Below, in pieces: positions 26,492 through 35,672 of a DNA stretch of 64,000 nucleotides. Each line of letters begins with the position of its first letter. Position 1 is the stretch's first letter. The stretch is from the NCBI GenBank assembly GCA_018241445.1, contig JAFEDT010000016.1:111860-175859 (forward strand). Reading direction: 5' to 3'. Source of the DNA: Pseudomonadota bacterium (lineage in GTDB: Bacteria; Pseudomonadota; Gammaproteobacteria; Steroidobacterales; Steroidobacteraceae). The position numbers and the translations under genes were made by a program. The notes below the pieces were generated by a model that saw only the letters and a list, made by a program, of their open reading frames with translations, was not told the DNA's origin and did no database searches.

Positions 26492-28666
26492 ATGGTGTGC
26501 TTGCGAAGCCTGTGTCGGGTAGCCGGTCGCGCGGCTTTCGGCGTGCCCGGGGTCGTCGCTATCGCCGTCTTCCCGAGCGTCGCCGGGGCATCGACCGAGG
26601 CGGAAGCTGCCGGACTGCAGACCGTTACGGTGATTGCCACTGGTATCAGCAACATGACCGCCGCCTCGCAGGGCGATGTCACCCAGGCGCAACTCGCCAG
26701 CCAGCCGCTGCTGCGGCCGGCAGCGGTCCTGGAGAACGTACCGGGGCTGCTCGTCACGCAGCACTCGGGCGAGGGGAAAGCCAACCAGTACTTCCTGCGG
26801 GCGTTCAATCTCGATCACGGCACGGACCTGGCCTCCGAGATCGACGACATGCCGGTCAATCTGCCCACGCATGCGCACGGGCAGGGATATTCGGATCTGA
26901 ACTTCCTGATCCCCGAGCTCGTGAGCGACTTGCACTATAAGAAGGGTCCCTACTACGCCGACGAGGGAGACTTCGCGACCGCCGGTGCCGTGCGTGTGGA
27001 CCTGATGAACCAGGCAGTCCCCACCGCAACACTCTCGTACGGCCAGGACGGCTACCGGCGGGTCCTGCTGCTGGGCTCAGCGCCGGTTGGCGCGGGCACC
27101 CTGCTCGGCGCCGGCGAGGTCTATCGCAACGACGGTCCATTCGAAGTTCCCGACGACTACAGCCGCCTCAATGGCGTACTGCGGTACCGGACCGGCTCCG
27201 ACCAGGATTACTGGACATTGACGGGCATGGGCTACCGGGGCCGGTGGAACGCCACCGACCAGGTTCCGCAGCGTGCCATTGATTCGGGGCTGCTGGACCG
27301 TTTCAGCAGCCTGGACCCCAGCGACGGCGGCGACACCAGCCGCTCGAGCCTGTCGCTCAATCGCATCCGCCGCTCGGAAGTCGACCAGCTGCAGCTGTCC
27401 GCGTACGTGATTCGTTACCAGCTCGACCTCTGGTCGAACTTCACCTACTACCTCAAGGACCCGCTCAACGGCGATCAGATGCTGCAACATGATGACCGAG
27501 TCATCTATGGCCTCAAGGCCTCGAAGACCTGGTTCACGCAGCTGGCGAACTTTCCCATGACGAACGTCATCGGGCTGCAGGCGCGCCTGGATGACATCCG
27601 TGACGTGGCGATACATCCGACCTCCCGGCGCCGCATCGTCGGCACGACGCAGGACGCCGGCGTCAGGCAATCCACTGGCGCCATCTACCTGGAGAGCAGT
27701 ACCCAATGGCGACACTGGCTACGGACCATTGTCGCACTGCGGGAGGATCAGTTTGACTTCCACGTCCGGGACAAGATGCTCAATCCGGACGGTAGCTGCA
27801 GCCTCGCAAGCGATCCGCTCGGCTGCGACACCGGCAGCCGGCGCGCATCGATATTCAATCCAAAGTTCGGCGTCGTCCTCGGGCCCTGGGCGGGCACCAC
27901 CTTCTTCATCAACGTTGCCGATGGCTACCACAGCAACGATGCGCGCGGCGTGACGCGCGTCGGCCAGAACCCGCAGGATCCCCCGGTAACACCCCTGACG
28001 CGCGCCACCAGCGCCGAAGTGGGACTTTCGAGCCGGTTCGTTCCCAACTGGCAGACTTCGCTCGACTTCTTCCTGCTGAAGTTGCGCTCCGAGCTGGTAT
28101 TCAGTGGTGATGCCGGCGTGACTTCACCGAGTGGCGCGACGACCCGATCGGGGATTGAGTGGACCAACACCTACCGCTTCAACCGCTGGCTGGTCGGGGA
28201 TCTGAACGCCGCTTTTACCCGTGGCCGCTTCGATCGCAACGTGCCGGCCGACGATCTGGGATGCGCAGATGCCGCCCCGGGTCACCCGTGCCCGCAGCCC
28301 ATTGCGATCACGGGCCGCTACATTCCCAACAGCCCGACCAACGTCATCGATGCGGGTCTCACCGCCCAGGGCGGCTCCGGGTGGTTCGGCGCGCTGCGCG
28401 CCCGGCACTTCGGGGCATCGCCGCTGGTCGAGGACAACAGCGCCCGGTCTGCCGCCTACACCACCCTCGACCTGCGCGTCGGCTATCGCAGCACCGATCA
28501 CTGGCTGGCCGCACTCGATGTCTTCAATGTGTTCGATGTGCGCTGGAATGACATCGGCTACTACTACGTTTCACGGCTGCAGAATGAATCCTCGCCCCGC
28601 GCCGACTACGTCATCCATCCGGGAATACCGCGGACGCTGCGGGCACGGGTCGAATATCACTGGTAA
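26492..28666 (+). CDS. TonB-dependent receptor (possible metal or small-ligand importer)
   Basis: 724 residues with a signal sequence ending near SVAGAS and a TonB-box-like LQTVTVIATG. The plug carries LENVPGLLVTQHSGEGKANQYFLRAF and a His-containing stretch LDHGTDLAS, with MPVNLPTHAHGQGY shortly after; this is a distinctive subgroup of receptors. The barrel ends in VEYHW. It converges with a HupE/UreJ-like gene only 32 bp away on the other strand. HupE/UreJ relatives transport nickel or cobalt, so a metal or metallophore ligand is a reasonable but unproven guess. Confidence 0.9.
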   Translation: MVCLRSLCRVAGRAAFGVPGVVAIAVFPSVAGASTEAEAAGLQTVTVIATGISNMTAASQGDVTQAQLASQPLLRPAAVLENVPGLLVTQHSGEGKANQYFLRAFNLDHGTDLASEIDDMPVNLPTHAHGQGYSDLNFLIPELVSDLHYKKGPYYADEGDFATAGAVRVDLMNQAVPTATLSYGQDGYRRVLLLGSAPVGAGTLLGAGEVYRNDGPFEVPDDYSRLNGVLRYRTGSDQDYWTLTGMGYRGRWNATDQVPQRAIDSGLLDRFSSLDPSDGGDTSRSSLSLNRIRRSEVDQLQLSAYVIRYQLDLWSNFTYYLKDPLNGDQMLQHDDRVIYGLKASKTWFTQLANFPMTNVIGLQARLDDIRDVAIHPTSRRRIVGTTQDAGVRQSTGAIYLESSTQWRHWLRTIVALREDQFDFHVRDKMLNPDGSCSLASDPLGCDTGSRRASIFNPKFGVVLGPWAGTTFFINVADGYHSNDARGVTRVGQNPQDPPVTPLTRATSAEVGLSSRFVPNWQTSLDFFLLKLRSELVFSGDAGVTSPSGATTRSGIEWTNTYRFNRWLVGDLNAAFTRGRFDRNVPADDLGCADAAPGHPCPQPIAITGRYIPNSPTNVIDAGLTAQGGSGWFGALRARHFGASPLVEDNSARSAAYTTLDLRVGYRSTDHWLAALDVFNVFDVRWNDIGYYYVSRLQNESSPRADYVIHPGIPRTLRARVEYHW

Positions 28667-28698
28667 CACGCGCCGCTGCCCGGGCGCACGCGCGGGTG

Positions 28699-29817
28699 TC
28701 AAAGCGGCAGGAATGCCCGTTGAATGAACCACACCAGGGCCAGCGTCGCGATGGCCGCTGAACCCCAGGGTACGACGCCGCGCTGATACACCAGTTGTCC
28801 GCGCAGCGCATAGGCCAACGGCATCACCGCCAAGACCACTGCCAGCTGTCCCACCTCGATGCCGCAATTGAACGCCACCAGGGACAGCAGGCGTGCCCCG
28901 CTGGGCAGCCCCATATCGACGAGTACTGAGGCGAAACCGAACCCGTGCAGCAACCCGAACGCGAACGCGATGCGCGCCCGCGTTTCCGTCACCACCGGAA
29001 AGACATTATTGAGTGCCGCGATCACGATCGAGGCGGCAATCACCGATTCGGTCAGCCGGCTCGGCAGATGCAGGACATTGAGGGCCGCCAGCGACAGGGT
29101 GATTGAATGGGCGATCGTGAAGGCCGTGACAACCTTTACGATGCTCACCAACGCCGGCCGGCCCCTGCTGACCGGCTCCCAGCGCCCATTGCGTCGCAGC
29201 AGCACCGCCGGCAACAGCAGTGACAGCAGGAACAGCAGATGGTCGATACCGCTCCAGATGTGCCAGACGCCAGCCTGCAGGTACTGCGCAGCGGCGCGCC
29301 ACCTCGATGAACCGTCGACCGCGAAAGTCAGCCAGGGGTTGCTTCCCCCCAGCACCGCGGTCTGGACATTCGTGCCAGCGGTCAGCTTGAGGAGCCCACG
29401 ATGCGAGGGGTCGGAGTCGTCCAGCACATCGTAGCGTATGTCCAGCTCGCGCACGCTGGACGCGCACAGCGCCGTTAAGGGTAACCAGGCATAGTTGCCG
29501 TCGACGCGCGCGTCGACCTGTGACGACCCGAACCGCAGCGCGCAGTCCTGACCCTTACTGCGAAACCGCAGGTGCTGCAGAACGTAAGCCGCAAGCCGCG
29601 GCTGACTGGAACGCAGCTCGCCCCAGGTCACCTTCCCGTCCCCGTTGGCGTCGACCCCGATCGCAAGCTCCACATCGCGCACCGCCAGCTCGAGCGAGCC
29701 CGTGAGGCTGCGGCCGTGAACATCCAGGTTCAGGAAGCCGTTGCTGGCAATGTGTGCCTGGGCGCTCGCTGTGGCGAGCGCACCGACCAGCACCAGGGCC
29801 GCGGCGATCCGGCTCAC
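28699..29817 (-). CDS. HupE/UreJ_2-family membrane protein with an EF-hand-like loop
   Basis: 372 residues from a GTG at 29817 that overlaps the stop of the upstream TPR gene (GTGA). An N-terminal signal peptide (ending ASAQA, followed by H) leads a periplasmic domain of about 170 residues with an EF-hand-type calcium loop (DANGDGKVTWGEL). The C-terminal half has six or so transmembrane helices with HIWSGIDHLLFLLSLL, FTIAHSITLSLA, ESVIAASI, LLHGFGFAS and FNCGIEVGQ, the His/Asp/Glu-bearing motifs of the HupE/UreJ_2 family. Relatives are regarded as nickel/cobalt permeases. Last gene of a four-gene operon. Confidence 0.85.
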   Translation of the reverse strand: MSRIAAALVLVGALATASAQAHIASNGFLNLDVHGRSLTGSLELAVRDVELAIGVDANGDGKVTWGELRSSQPRLAAYVLQHLRFRSKGQDCALRFGSSQVDARVDGNYAWLPLTALCASSVRELDIRYDVLDDSDPSHRGLLKLTAGTNVQTAVLGGSNPWLTFAVDGSSRWRAAAQYLQAGVWHIWSGIDHLLFLLSLLLPAVLLRRNGRWEPVSRGRPALVSIVKVVTAFTIAHSITLSLAALNVLHLPSRLTESVIAASIVIAALNNVFPVVTETRARIAFAFGLLHGFGFASVLVDMGLPSGARLLSLVAFNCGIEVGQLAVVLAVMPLAYALRGQLVYQRGVVPWGSAAIATLALVWFIQRAFLPL

Positions 29818-30998
29818 TGCGACCTCGCGAGATAGGGAGCGAAGCGTACGTCCTCGGTCCGGTGCGTCGTCAGCCACTGCTGCGCGGGCTGTGCCGCCGC
29901 GGGCTGGTGTGCCGCCTGCGCGGCGCGCAGCAGGATCAGCACGTCCGCGGGCTCGCGCTGTACCCGCCAGTTCTGCTGCGCCGCCAGTAACGCCGCGAAC
30001 GGCTGGCGCTCGACGTCGAGAAGGAAGCGAGCCTGCTCGCGCCGATGCACGGCCTCGCCGCGTTCCTCCTCGACGGCAAACGCGCTCGCGAGCAGCGGCC
30101 GGCTCTGCGACAGACGCGGGTCACCCAGCTGCAGCTGCGCGATGGCAATGCGCAACAGCATGGGCTCCATCGACCCATAGCCTTTGAGCAGCTCGAGCGT
30201 CGCCCCGGGGCGCCCCTCACTCAGGAGTAGATCCGCGTACGCGGTGCGCGTATAGAGATCATCCGGCGCGAGCCGCAGGCATTTTTCAAACCACCCGGCG
30301 GCAGCGCTGTCATCGCCCAACCGTGCCGCCTGCTCGCCGAGTTCCGAGTAGCGCCAGGCGCGCGCGGCGTTGGTGAGCTCCTCGCGCGGCAAGCTTTGCA
30401 GCGCCTCGTAAGCCAAGCGCAGGTGGCCGTTGAGGGCGCGCACACTCTGTTTGCACAACTCCCCGATACCGGGATCGGCGGCGCGCAGTCGTTCGCAGGA
30501 GACCAGCGCCTCGTCATAGCGACCCATCACGCGCAGCACCGTCGCCCGGGTCAGCCAGGCCTGAGCGTCATCGGGCCTTGCCCGCAGCGCTGCGTCCAGC
30601 TCGACAAGCGACGCCGCGAACTGATGCCGGCTTTGCAGGATGGTGGCCTGCAGCACACGCACCGCCGGGTCGACCGAGGGTTGGCCGCTCCATGACCTCA
30701 AGACCGCCTCGGCGTAACCCAGGAAGCGCAGATCCGAGGTGGCGCGCGCCTGCGAGATGTAGAACTGCGCCAGCGGCAGTGCCACATCCAGGCGCGCCGC
30801 CGCCTGCTGGCGACTGGATACGCTGCTGTGAGCTGCTCCGGCCGGCACGTGCGCGAGCACCAGGTTCTCGTCGGCCGGTACGTACGGCCCGGCTGCGGCC
30901 GCACCCGCTGTTGCAAGGAAGCACAGCAGCGCCACGCAGGCCGGCCGCCCTCTTTCAAACAGAGGACGGCCGGTGCCGGTGGGGATCAGATCCGGCAT
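29814..30998 (-). CDS. Secreted TPR-repeat protein
   Basis: 394 residues. The first ATG gives a charged N-terminus before the hydrophobic stretch CVALLCFLATAGAAAAG, acting as signal peptide; the start could be slightly further in. Tandem TPR-like units follow (AVRVLQATILQSRHQFAASLVELDAAL, AQAWLTRATVLRVMGRYDEALVSCERL, GWFEKCLRLAPDDLYTRTAYADLLL). TPRs mediate protein contacts. It sits between the lipoprotein and HupE genes and overlaps the latter by 4 bp, so it probably assists a periplasmic complex made by this operon. Confidence 0.82.
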   Translation of the reverse strand: MPDLIPTGTGRPLFERGRPACVALLCFLATAGAAAAGPYVPADENLVLAHVPAGAAHSSVSSRQQAAARLDVALPLAQFYISQARATSDLRFLGYAEAVLRSWSGQPSVDPAVRVLQATILQSRHQFAASLVELDAALRARPDDAQAWLTRATVLRVMGRYDEALVSCERLRAADPGIGELCKQSVRALNGHLRLAYEALQSLPREELTNAARAWRYSELGEQAARLGDDSAAAGWFEKCLRLAPDDLYTRTAYADLLLSEGRPGATLELLKGYGSMEPMLLRIAIAQLQLGDPRLSQSRPLLASAFAVEEERGEAVHRREQARFLLDVERQPFAALLAAQQNWRVQREPADVLILLRAAQAAHQPAAAQPAQQWLTTHRTEDVRFAPYLARSQ

Positions 30999-31005
30999 GC
31001 GTGCC

Positions 31006-31275
31006 TCAGGGCCCTGTGATACCCACTGACTCCGTGGTCTCGCTGGTGTCGGTCAGAACCAGCGCCCCCTCGTTGACAGGGTACGGCTCACTGGACTCCG
31101 AGCTCATCCGCGCCTGCGCCAGCACCTGCGCGGTATCGAGCGACTGCTTCATGTCAACGGGCGGCGGGGTCGGCGTCATCGTGACGCCCGCCGTTTTCCC
31201 GCCCCCGCAGGAGCTGACCGCGAGGGCAGCGACGGCGGCGGCGGTGATCGACAACAGGGCAAACCTTGACTTCAT
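31006..31275 (-). CDS. Small lipoprotein
   Basis: 89 residues. The signal peptide ends in a lipobox (LAVSSC with Cys at about residue 23) followed by GGGK, so the protein should be lipidated and anchored. The mature part is short, with a Pro/Thr segment and a Ser/Thr/Glu-rich tail, and no recognisable domain. It lies 16 bp after the DUF4331 gene and 7 bp before the TPR gene, in the same operon. Confidence 0.72.
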   Translation of the reverse strand: MKSRFALLSITAAAVAALAVSSCGGGKTAGVTMTPTPPPVDMKQSLDTAQVLAQARMSSESSEPYPVNEGALVLTDTSETTESVGITGP

Positions 31276-31291
31276 GTCCTGAGCTCCTCTT

Positions 31292-32854
31292 TCAGTCGTT
31301 GGCGCTGGTCGGCGAGCCGCCGAGTGGCGTATTGACGTAGGGAAATACAGTCAGATAGTCCGTGGCCACGGGCTCCACACCGTCGGTATAGTGCAATTGA
31401 CGCGAGGCGTCGGAGGAGGGGTCCGGATCCTTCGCGCTGCCATCGAACGGAGACAGCAGCACGCCCATTGCAACGCGCAGTTCGATGGTCACGACGTCGT
31501 CGATCGGCCGCCGGCCGTTCGGAAAGCCGCTCAGGTCGCCGGCGAGCACTCCGAGGTCGTTCTGCGAGGCCGCGGGCGTCACCGGTGTGCTGGTATTGAG
31601 GCGCAGCTCTTCAGCGGCAGTGGCGTGCGCGGGCTGGTTCAGCCCCTGGATGCCGGTGAGAAACACGGCCACCAGGTCGTTGCGCGGGTAGACATTGGGC
31701 GCCCTCACGCCCGCCGACCCGAACAGCGTCTGCAGCAGCACGGGCAGCGAGGGGTTCGTGACGTAGTCCGCGAACTGACCGTCGTTCTTCGGCTTGGACG
31801 CATTCCAGCGGTTCTTGTCCGGAAGTCCTATGACCACCTCGTTGACGAGCGGCATCCCCAGGCGCGACACCTGCGCCCATGCCCCGCCCTCGACCGAGGC
31901 GTCGGTCGGTTTGGAGACCGGTCCCACACTCGCGACGCTCCTGGCGTCCTCGGGGTCGGGATTCACCACCCGGGCCTGGCGGAGGCTGGCCGTCGTCCAG
32001 GCACCGATCACCGGATCACTGCCCGCAGTAAGACACGAAGCGGCGACTTCCAGCACCAGCGACGTCACGTTGTAGCCGGCGACTGAATTGGGCGCGAGCT
32101 GTCGCGCATTCGTGCCAGTCGGGGCCAGCTCCTCCACCGGATACTTGATGTTGACCAGGTCGAAGGTCTCGCCCAGATTCACGACGAACGGATCCTTGCG
32201 CTGACCCACGAACACCCGGCCCGGCTTGTTGCACCCGGGGATGGTGACGGTATGTATGAAGGCGTTGGCGTAGGTCGCGTAGTCCGCAATGGACTTCATG
32301 CCGATGTTGTCGAAGGGCTTGGCGAAGGTCGAGCTGCCGTTCGCCGCGTCGGTAACCTGGACCGCCTGTCCCTTGCGCCGGTCCCCGCGCACCAGTGTCA
32401 GCGTGTAGCTCTCGGTGACGTTCTGCGCCGCGGTGCTCGAGGCGCTCAGGGGGCCGATATTGCTCAGCGGCACCGGAATCGACTTGCCGCCCGCCATGAC
32501 GGCCAGACCGCTGTCGGTGACCTTGAAGCGGAACTGGAACGTCAGGTCCTCGACCCCATCGCCATTGTTGTCGATGTGGATCTCATACAGCGCCTTGGGG
32601 TCCATGGTGTAGTAGTTCGGCCCCCCCTGAGGATCCTCGAACGGCTGGTAGTTCGCAATCAGCGTGACATAGCCCGCCCGTCCGCTCTCGTAGCTGTTGA
32701 ACATGTAGAAGTCGGTGCCATCAACCTTGGGGTGCGCCGTGATGAACGGCGCCTCCCGGTGGCTGGAAGCCAGGGCCGTACAGGTGAGCGCGGCGGCGAC
32801 TGCACCGGCGGCGACTGCACCGTACAGGAGACGACGGGGAGTGGGTGATTTCAT
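31292..32854 (-). CDS. Secreted DUF4331 protein
   Basis: 520 residues with a signal peptide (hydrophobic stretch ending ALAS). The DUF4331 signature follows at once: SSHREAPFITAHPKVDGTDFYMF, then LIANYQPFEDPQGGPNYYTMDP. A DNNGDGVEDL segment looks like a calcium-binding loop. The start is preceded by AAGGGAAC. Function is unknown for the family; members are secreted or periplasmic. First gene of the operon with the lipoprotein, TPR and HupE-like genes, which recurs as a neighbourhood in other proteobacteria (recollection, not checked). Confidence 0.88.
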   Translation of the reverse strand: MKSPTPRRLLYGAVAAGAVAAALTCTALASSHREAPFITAHPKVDGTDFYMFNSYESGRAGYVTLIANYQPFEDPQGGPNYYTMDPKALYEIHIDNNGDGVEDLTFQFRFKVTDSGLAVMAGGKSIPVPLSNIGPLSASSTAAQNVTESYTLTLVRGDRRKGQAVQVTDAANGSSTFAKPFDNIGMKSIADYATYANAFIHTVTIPGCNKPGRVFVGQRKDPFVVNLGETFDLVNIKYPVEELAPTGTNARQLAPNSVAGYNVTSLVLEVAASCLTAGSDPVIGAWTTASLRQARVVNPDPEDARSVASVGPVSKPTDASVEGGAWAQVSRLGMPLVNEVVIGLPDKNRWNASKPKNDGQFADYVTNPSLPVLLQTLFGSAGVRAPNVYPRNDLVAVFLTGIQGLNQPAHATAAEELRLNTSTPVTPAASQNDLGVLAGDLSGFPNGRRPIDDVVTIELRVAMGVLLSPFDGSAKDPDPSSDASRQLHYTDGVEPVATDYLTVFPYVNTPLGGSPTSAND

Positions 32855-33234
32855 GGTTGTTCCCTTGCAGGCAAAAAAGCCGGATGGAGGTCATCCCTGT
32901 GCCTTACGGAAGGAATGCGAGACTGGATGCACCTCACCTAGAAAAAGGCCTCTCGCATCGCCGGGGTGTGGCTCATTACTGCGCGCAGCCGCAGCCCTGC
33001 GGGGGCGCCCGAGGCGGGCAACCCGCGCTGCACCGATCCGGACCGCGCGCAGCGGCTTCATACGCTGCATCCCAACAGCCTCCCTGTCCGTATAGGGGTA
33101 GGTGCTGTTTCGGGGGTCGGCTCGATGACAGGCTCAAGCTTCGCTTGCGCGAGCCCCGGCTCGCATGGCATAAATCCCGGCCAGCCGGCCCAACCCGCGT
33201 TTCCAACACGGAGTGACCACGTTGCGGTGTCTGA
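32855..33234. other. Divergent intergenic region between DUF4331 and ECF sigma genes
   Basis: 380 bp without a credible gene. It should hold the promoters of both divergent operons. A stem-loop CAAGC-TTC-GCTTG lies at 33135-33147. No clear ECF-type promoter could be assigned by eye. Confidence 0.5.
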
Positions 33235-33825
33235 ATGTCTGAGGCGAGGGCACGTCCGCTGTCGAATGCAGGCGCGGCACCGCTTGAGGCATCGCTAGAG
33301 GCACTGCTTTCACAGGTCGCTCTCGGCAACCGTGCGGCGTTCGAAACCCTGTACCGCGAGACCTCGAGCCGCCTGTTTGGCATCTGCCTGCGGGTCCTGC
33401 CCCAGCGCGCGGAAGCCGAGGAGGTGCTCCAGGAGGTGTTCACGAGTGTCTGGCGCAATGCCTCCCAGTTCCAGCCCACGCGCGCCGCTGCCATGAGCTG
33501 GCTGGGCATCATGGCGCGCAACAAGGCCATCGACCGCCTGCGCACCTTGCCGCCCGACACGCGACGCACCGCGCTGGAGTTCGCTGCGGAGCTCGAAGAT
33601 CAGTCCGCGTCGCCGTCGCAGCAGGCCGAAGCCCTCACCGATCGCGAACGCCTGGAGCACTGCCTGGAGCAGCTCGAGCCGAGGCGCCGCTCCCTCATCC
33701 GGCAGGCTTTTTTTGCCGGGCTGACTTACGATGAGCTGGCCGTGCGCCTCGACGCTCCGCTCGGCTCGGTCAAGAGCTGGATACGACGCGGGCTGCTGCA
33801 GCTGCGCGCTTGTCTTGAGCCATGA
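33235..33825 (+). CDS. ECF RNA polymerase sigma factor (SigK/RpoE-type)
   Basis: 196 residues. Region 2 shows FETLYRETSSRLFGICLRVLPQRAEAEEVLQEVFTSVW and WLGIMARNKAIDRLR; region 4 shows LEPRRRSLIRQAFFAGLTYDELAVRLDAPLGSVKSWIRRGLLQLR with a helix-turn-helix. It directs core RNA polymerase to stress promoters and should be held inactive by the anti-sigma factor encoded next, with which it overlaps by 4 bp. The regulon probably includes the lipid-modification genes immediately downstream, as in other sigma/anti-sigma pairs linked to this gene set. Confidence 0.93.
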   Translation: MSEARARPLSNAGAAPLEASLEALLSQVALGNRAAFETLYRETSSRLFGICLRVLPQRAEAEEVLQEVFTSVWRNASQFQPTRAAAMSWLGIMARNKAIDRLRTLPPDTRRTALEFAAELEDQSASPSQQAEALTDRERLEHCLEQLEPRRRSLIRQAFFAGLTYDELAVRLDAPLGSVKSWIRRGLLQLRACLEP

Positions 33826-34586
33826 GCAGCAATCTGCCCCCCGACGACCGCGATCCTGGCCCGGGTGAACCGCCGGGCACGGACGACCTGCTCGCCGCTG
33901 AACTGGTGCTGGGAGTGTTGAGCGCCGAAGCACGCCGTACAGCACAGGCGCGCACCGCAGCGGACAGTCCATTTGCCACGCAGGTGTCCGAGTGGGAGCG
34001 GCGCCTCGTGCCCTGGCTCTCGGACGTGGAAGGGGTGGCGGTGCCGGCTCACGTTTGGCAGCAAATCAAACGGCAGCTGGGCTGGCAGCCTGAACCTGCC
34101 GCCCTGCGCCTGTGGCACAGCGTCGGGTTGTGGCGCGCTGCGACCGGCCTTGCAAGTCTCGCAGCCGTCGCGATCTGGGTCACCCGGGTCACCGCACCGG
34201 CTCCGCCACCACCCGTGGCCGCAGTACAGCCGCCGCGCGCCGAGCTCGCCGCCCGGCCGGTCACGACGCTCGCTCACGACGACGGCACCCCGGGTTGGCT
34301 CGCTTCCGTCGACACCACTCGCGGCACGGTGCTGATGGTGCCCGTGCCTGGCGCCCCCGACGCTCAGGGACGCGTGCCCGAGCTATGGATCATTCCCGCC
34401 GGCAAGCCTCCGCGCTCACTCGGGCTGGTGTCGGTCGACAAGGCGCACACCGTAACCGTGCCGCCGGACTCGCGGGCTGCCCTGGTGCCGGGATCCGTGC
34501 TCGCAATCAGCCTCGAACCCCCAGGCGGAGCGCCTCACGGGGCGCCCACGGGCCCGATTATCGCCAAGGGCGCCCTGAACACCTGA
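33822..34586 (+). CDS. Anti-sigma factor, RskA-like
   Basis: 254 residues. The N-terminal cytoplasmic part (LLAAELVLGVLSAEARRTAQARTAADSPFATQVSEWERRL) matches the anti-sigma-K opening, followed by VPAHVWQQIKRQL. One transmembrane helix at about 108-125 (ATGLASLAAVAIWV). The C-terminal RskA domain is extracytoplasmic (WLASVDTTRGTVLMVPVPG, ELWIIPAGKPPRSLGLV, LAISLEPPGGAPHGAPTGPII). It binds the sigma factor until a signal, often oxidative, triggers release. No zinc-binding HxxxCxxC motif is present, so it is not of the ChrR type. Confidence 0.9.
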   Translation: MSSNLPPDDRDPGPGEPPGTDDLLAAELVLGVLSAEARRTAQARTAADSPFATQVSEWERRLVPWLSDVEGVAVPAHVWQQIKRQLGWQPEPAALRLWHSVGLWRAATGLASLAAVAIWVTRVTAPAPPPPVAAVQPPRAELAARPVTTLAHDDGTPGWLASVDTTRGTVLMVPVPGAPDAQGRVPELWIIPAGKPPRSLGLVSVDKAHTVTVPPDSRAALVPGSVLAISLEPPGGAPHGAPTGPIIAKGALNT

Positions 34587-34672
34587 CCGCGCACTTGCAC
34601 GGTGGCTGCATCCGGAAATCGGGTTGCGAGCGTATGTCCTCCTGGAGCCGGACAGCTCCGAGGAAGCTACGC

Positions 34673-35668
34673 ATGCCGGAACAGTCACCCGCCCGGTCAG
34701 TGTCACGTGCAAGGCCTGCGGCGGGCGCCTGGGCCGCGCAGGCCCTGCGCCGCTGGTTCGATACCGGCGCAGACACTGACAGCCGCGCTGATCGCGACAG
34801 CACGCCTGTCGCGGATCGCAGCGACACGCGCATCGACTGGCTGCGCGCCGCGCCATTCATAGCGCTGCACCTGGCGTGCCTCGCGGTCCTGTGGGTGGGC
34901 GCCTCGCGCGTGGCCCTCGCGGTGGCGGCAATCCTCTATGCCGTGCGGATGTTCGCCATCACCGCCTTCTATCACCGCTACTTCGCGCACCGCACGTTCC
35001 GCACCTCGCGTGCGCTGCAGTTTGTGTTCGCCTGTCTCGGCGCCTCGTGCGTACAGCGCGGTCCGCTGTGGTGGGCGGCGCATCATCGGCGCCACCACAG
35101 TTACGCGGACACCGAGCGCGATCCGCACTCACCGCGCCTGCAGGGATTTCTCTGGAGCCACATGGGCTGGTTCCTGACACCGCAGGGCTTCCGCACCGAC
35201 TGGAAGCGCATCTCCGACTTTGCGCGCTACCCGGAGCTGCGCTGGCTCGACCGCTACGACGTCGTGGTCCCGGTCGCGCTCGGGGCGATCCTGTACCTGC
35301 TCGGGACGCTGCTCGCCTGGCGCGCGCCCCGACTCGGCACCAGCGGCGGCCAGCTTCTGACCTGGGGCCTGTGCGTCTCGACGGTCGTCCTGTTCCACGC
35401 GACCGTCACCATCAACTCGCTCTGCCACCGCTTCGGTACCCGTCGCTTCCAGACCCACGACGACAGTCGCAACAACCCCTGGCTGGCGCTGCTCACCTTC
35501 GGGGAGGGCTGGCACAACAACCACCACTACTTCCCCGGTTCGGCGCGCCAGGGCTTCCGCTGGTGGGAAGTCGACCTCACCTACTACGGGTTGCAGCTGC
35601 TTGAGACCCTGGGCCTGGTCCAGGGCCTGAAGCCCGTACCGGCCCGCGTGCTGCGTACGCGGGCCTGA
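34673..35668 (+). CDS. Membrane fatty acid desaturase (acyl-CoA/acyl-lipid delta-9 type)
   Basis: 331 residues from the ATG at 34673, chosen for its GAGGAAG ribosome site; an in-frame ATG at 34634 would add 13 residues. The three histidine boxes of di-iron desaturases are complete: H101-RYFA-H106, H137-H-RR-H-H142 and H281-NN-H-H285. Hydrophobic helices surround them. The enzyme introduces a cis double bond into a fatty acyl chain using O2. The frame starts 86 bp after the anti-sigma gene and ends 4 bp before the flavoprotein gene, so it is first of the lipid cluster. Confidence 0.93.
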   Translation: MPEQSPARSVSRARPAAGAWAAQALRRWFDTGADTDSRADRDSTPVADRSDTRIDWLRAAPFIALHLACLAVLWVGASRVALAVAAILYAVRMFAITAFYHRYFAHRTFRTSRALQFVFACLGASCVQRGPLWWAAHHRRHHSYADTERDPHSPRLQGFLWSHMGWFLTPQGFRTDWKRISDFARYPELRWLDRYDVVVPVALGAILYLLGTLLAWRAPRLGTSGGQLLTWGLCVSTVVLFHATVTINSLCHRFGTRRFQTHDDSRNNPWLALLTFGEGWHNNHHYFPGSARQGFRWWEVDLTYYGLQLLETLGLVQGLKPVPARVLRTRA

Positions 35669-35672
35669 CGGC

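Noticed and set aside
28670..28687. GCGCC/GGCGC inverted repeat between the convergent TonB receptor and HupE-like genes, considered as a bidirectional terminator
   Set aside because: Only 5 bp of stem, no T-run on either strand, and such short GC repeats are common by chance here.
33822..34586. Considered the anti-sigma factor as a ChrR-type zinc cupin, because ChrR normally accompanies this lipid gene set
   Set aside because: There is no HxxxCxxC zinc motif or cupin; a central transmembrane helix and C-terminal RskA-like domain are present instead.
34600..34672. GGAAAT ... CGTATG upstream of the desaturase, considered as an ECF -35/-10 pair
   Set aside because: The spacing between the two elements is about 12-13 bp, shorter than the 15-17 bp usual for ECF promoters, and neither element is a good match.
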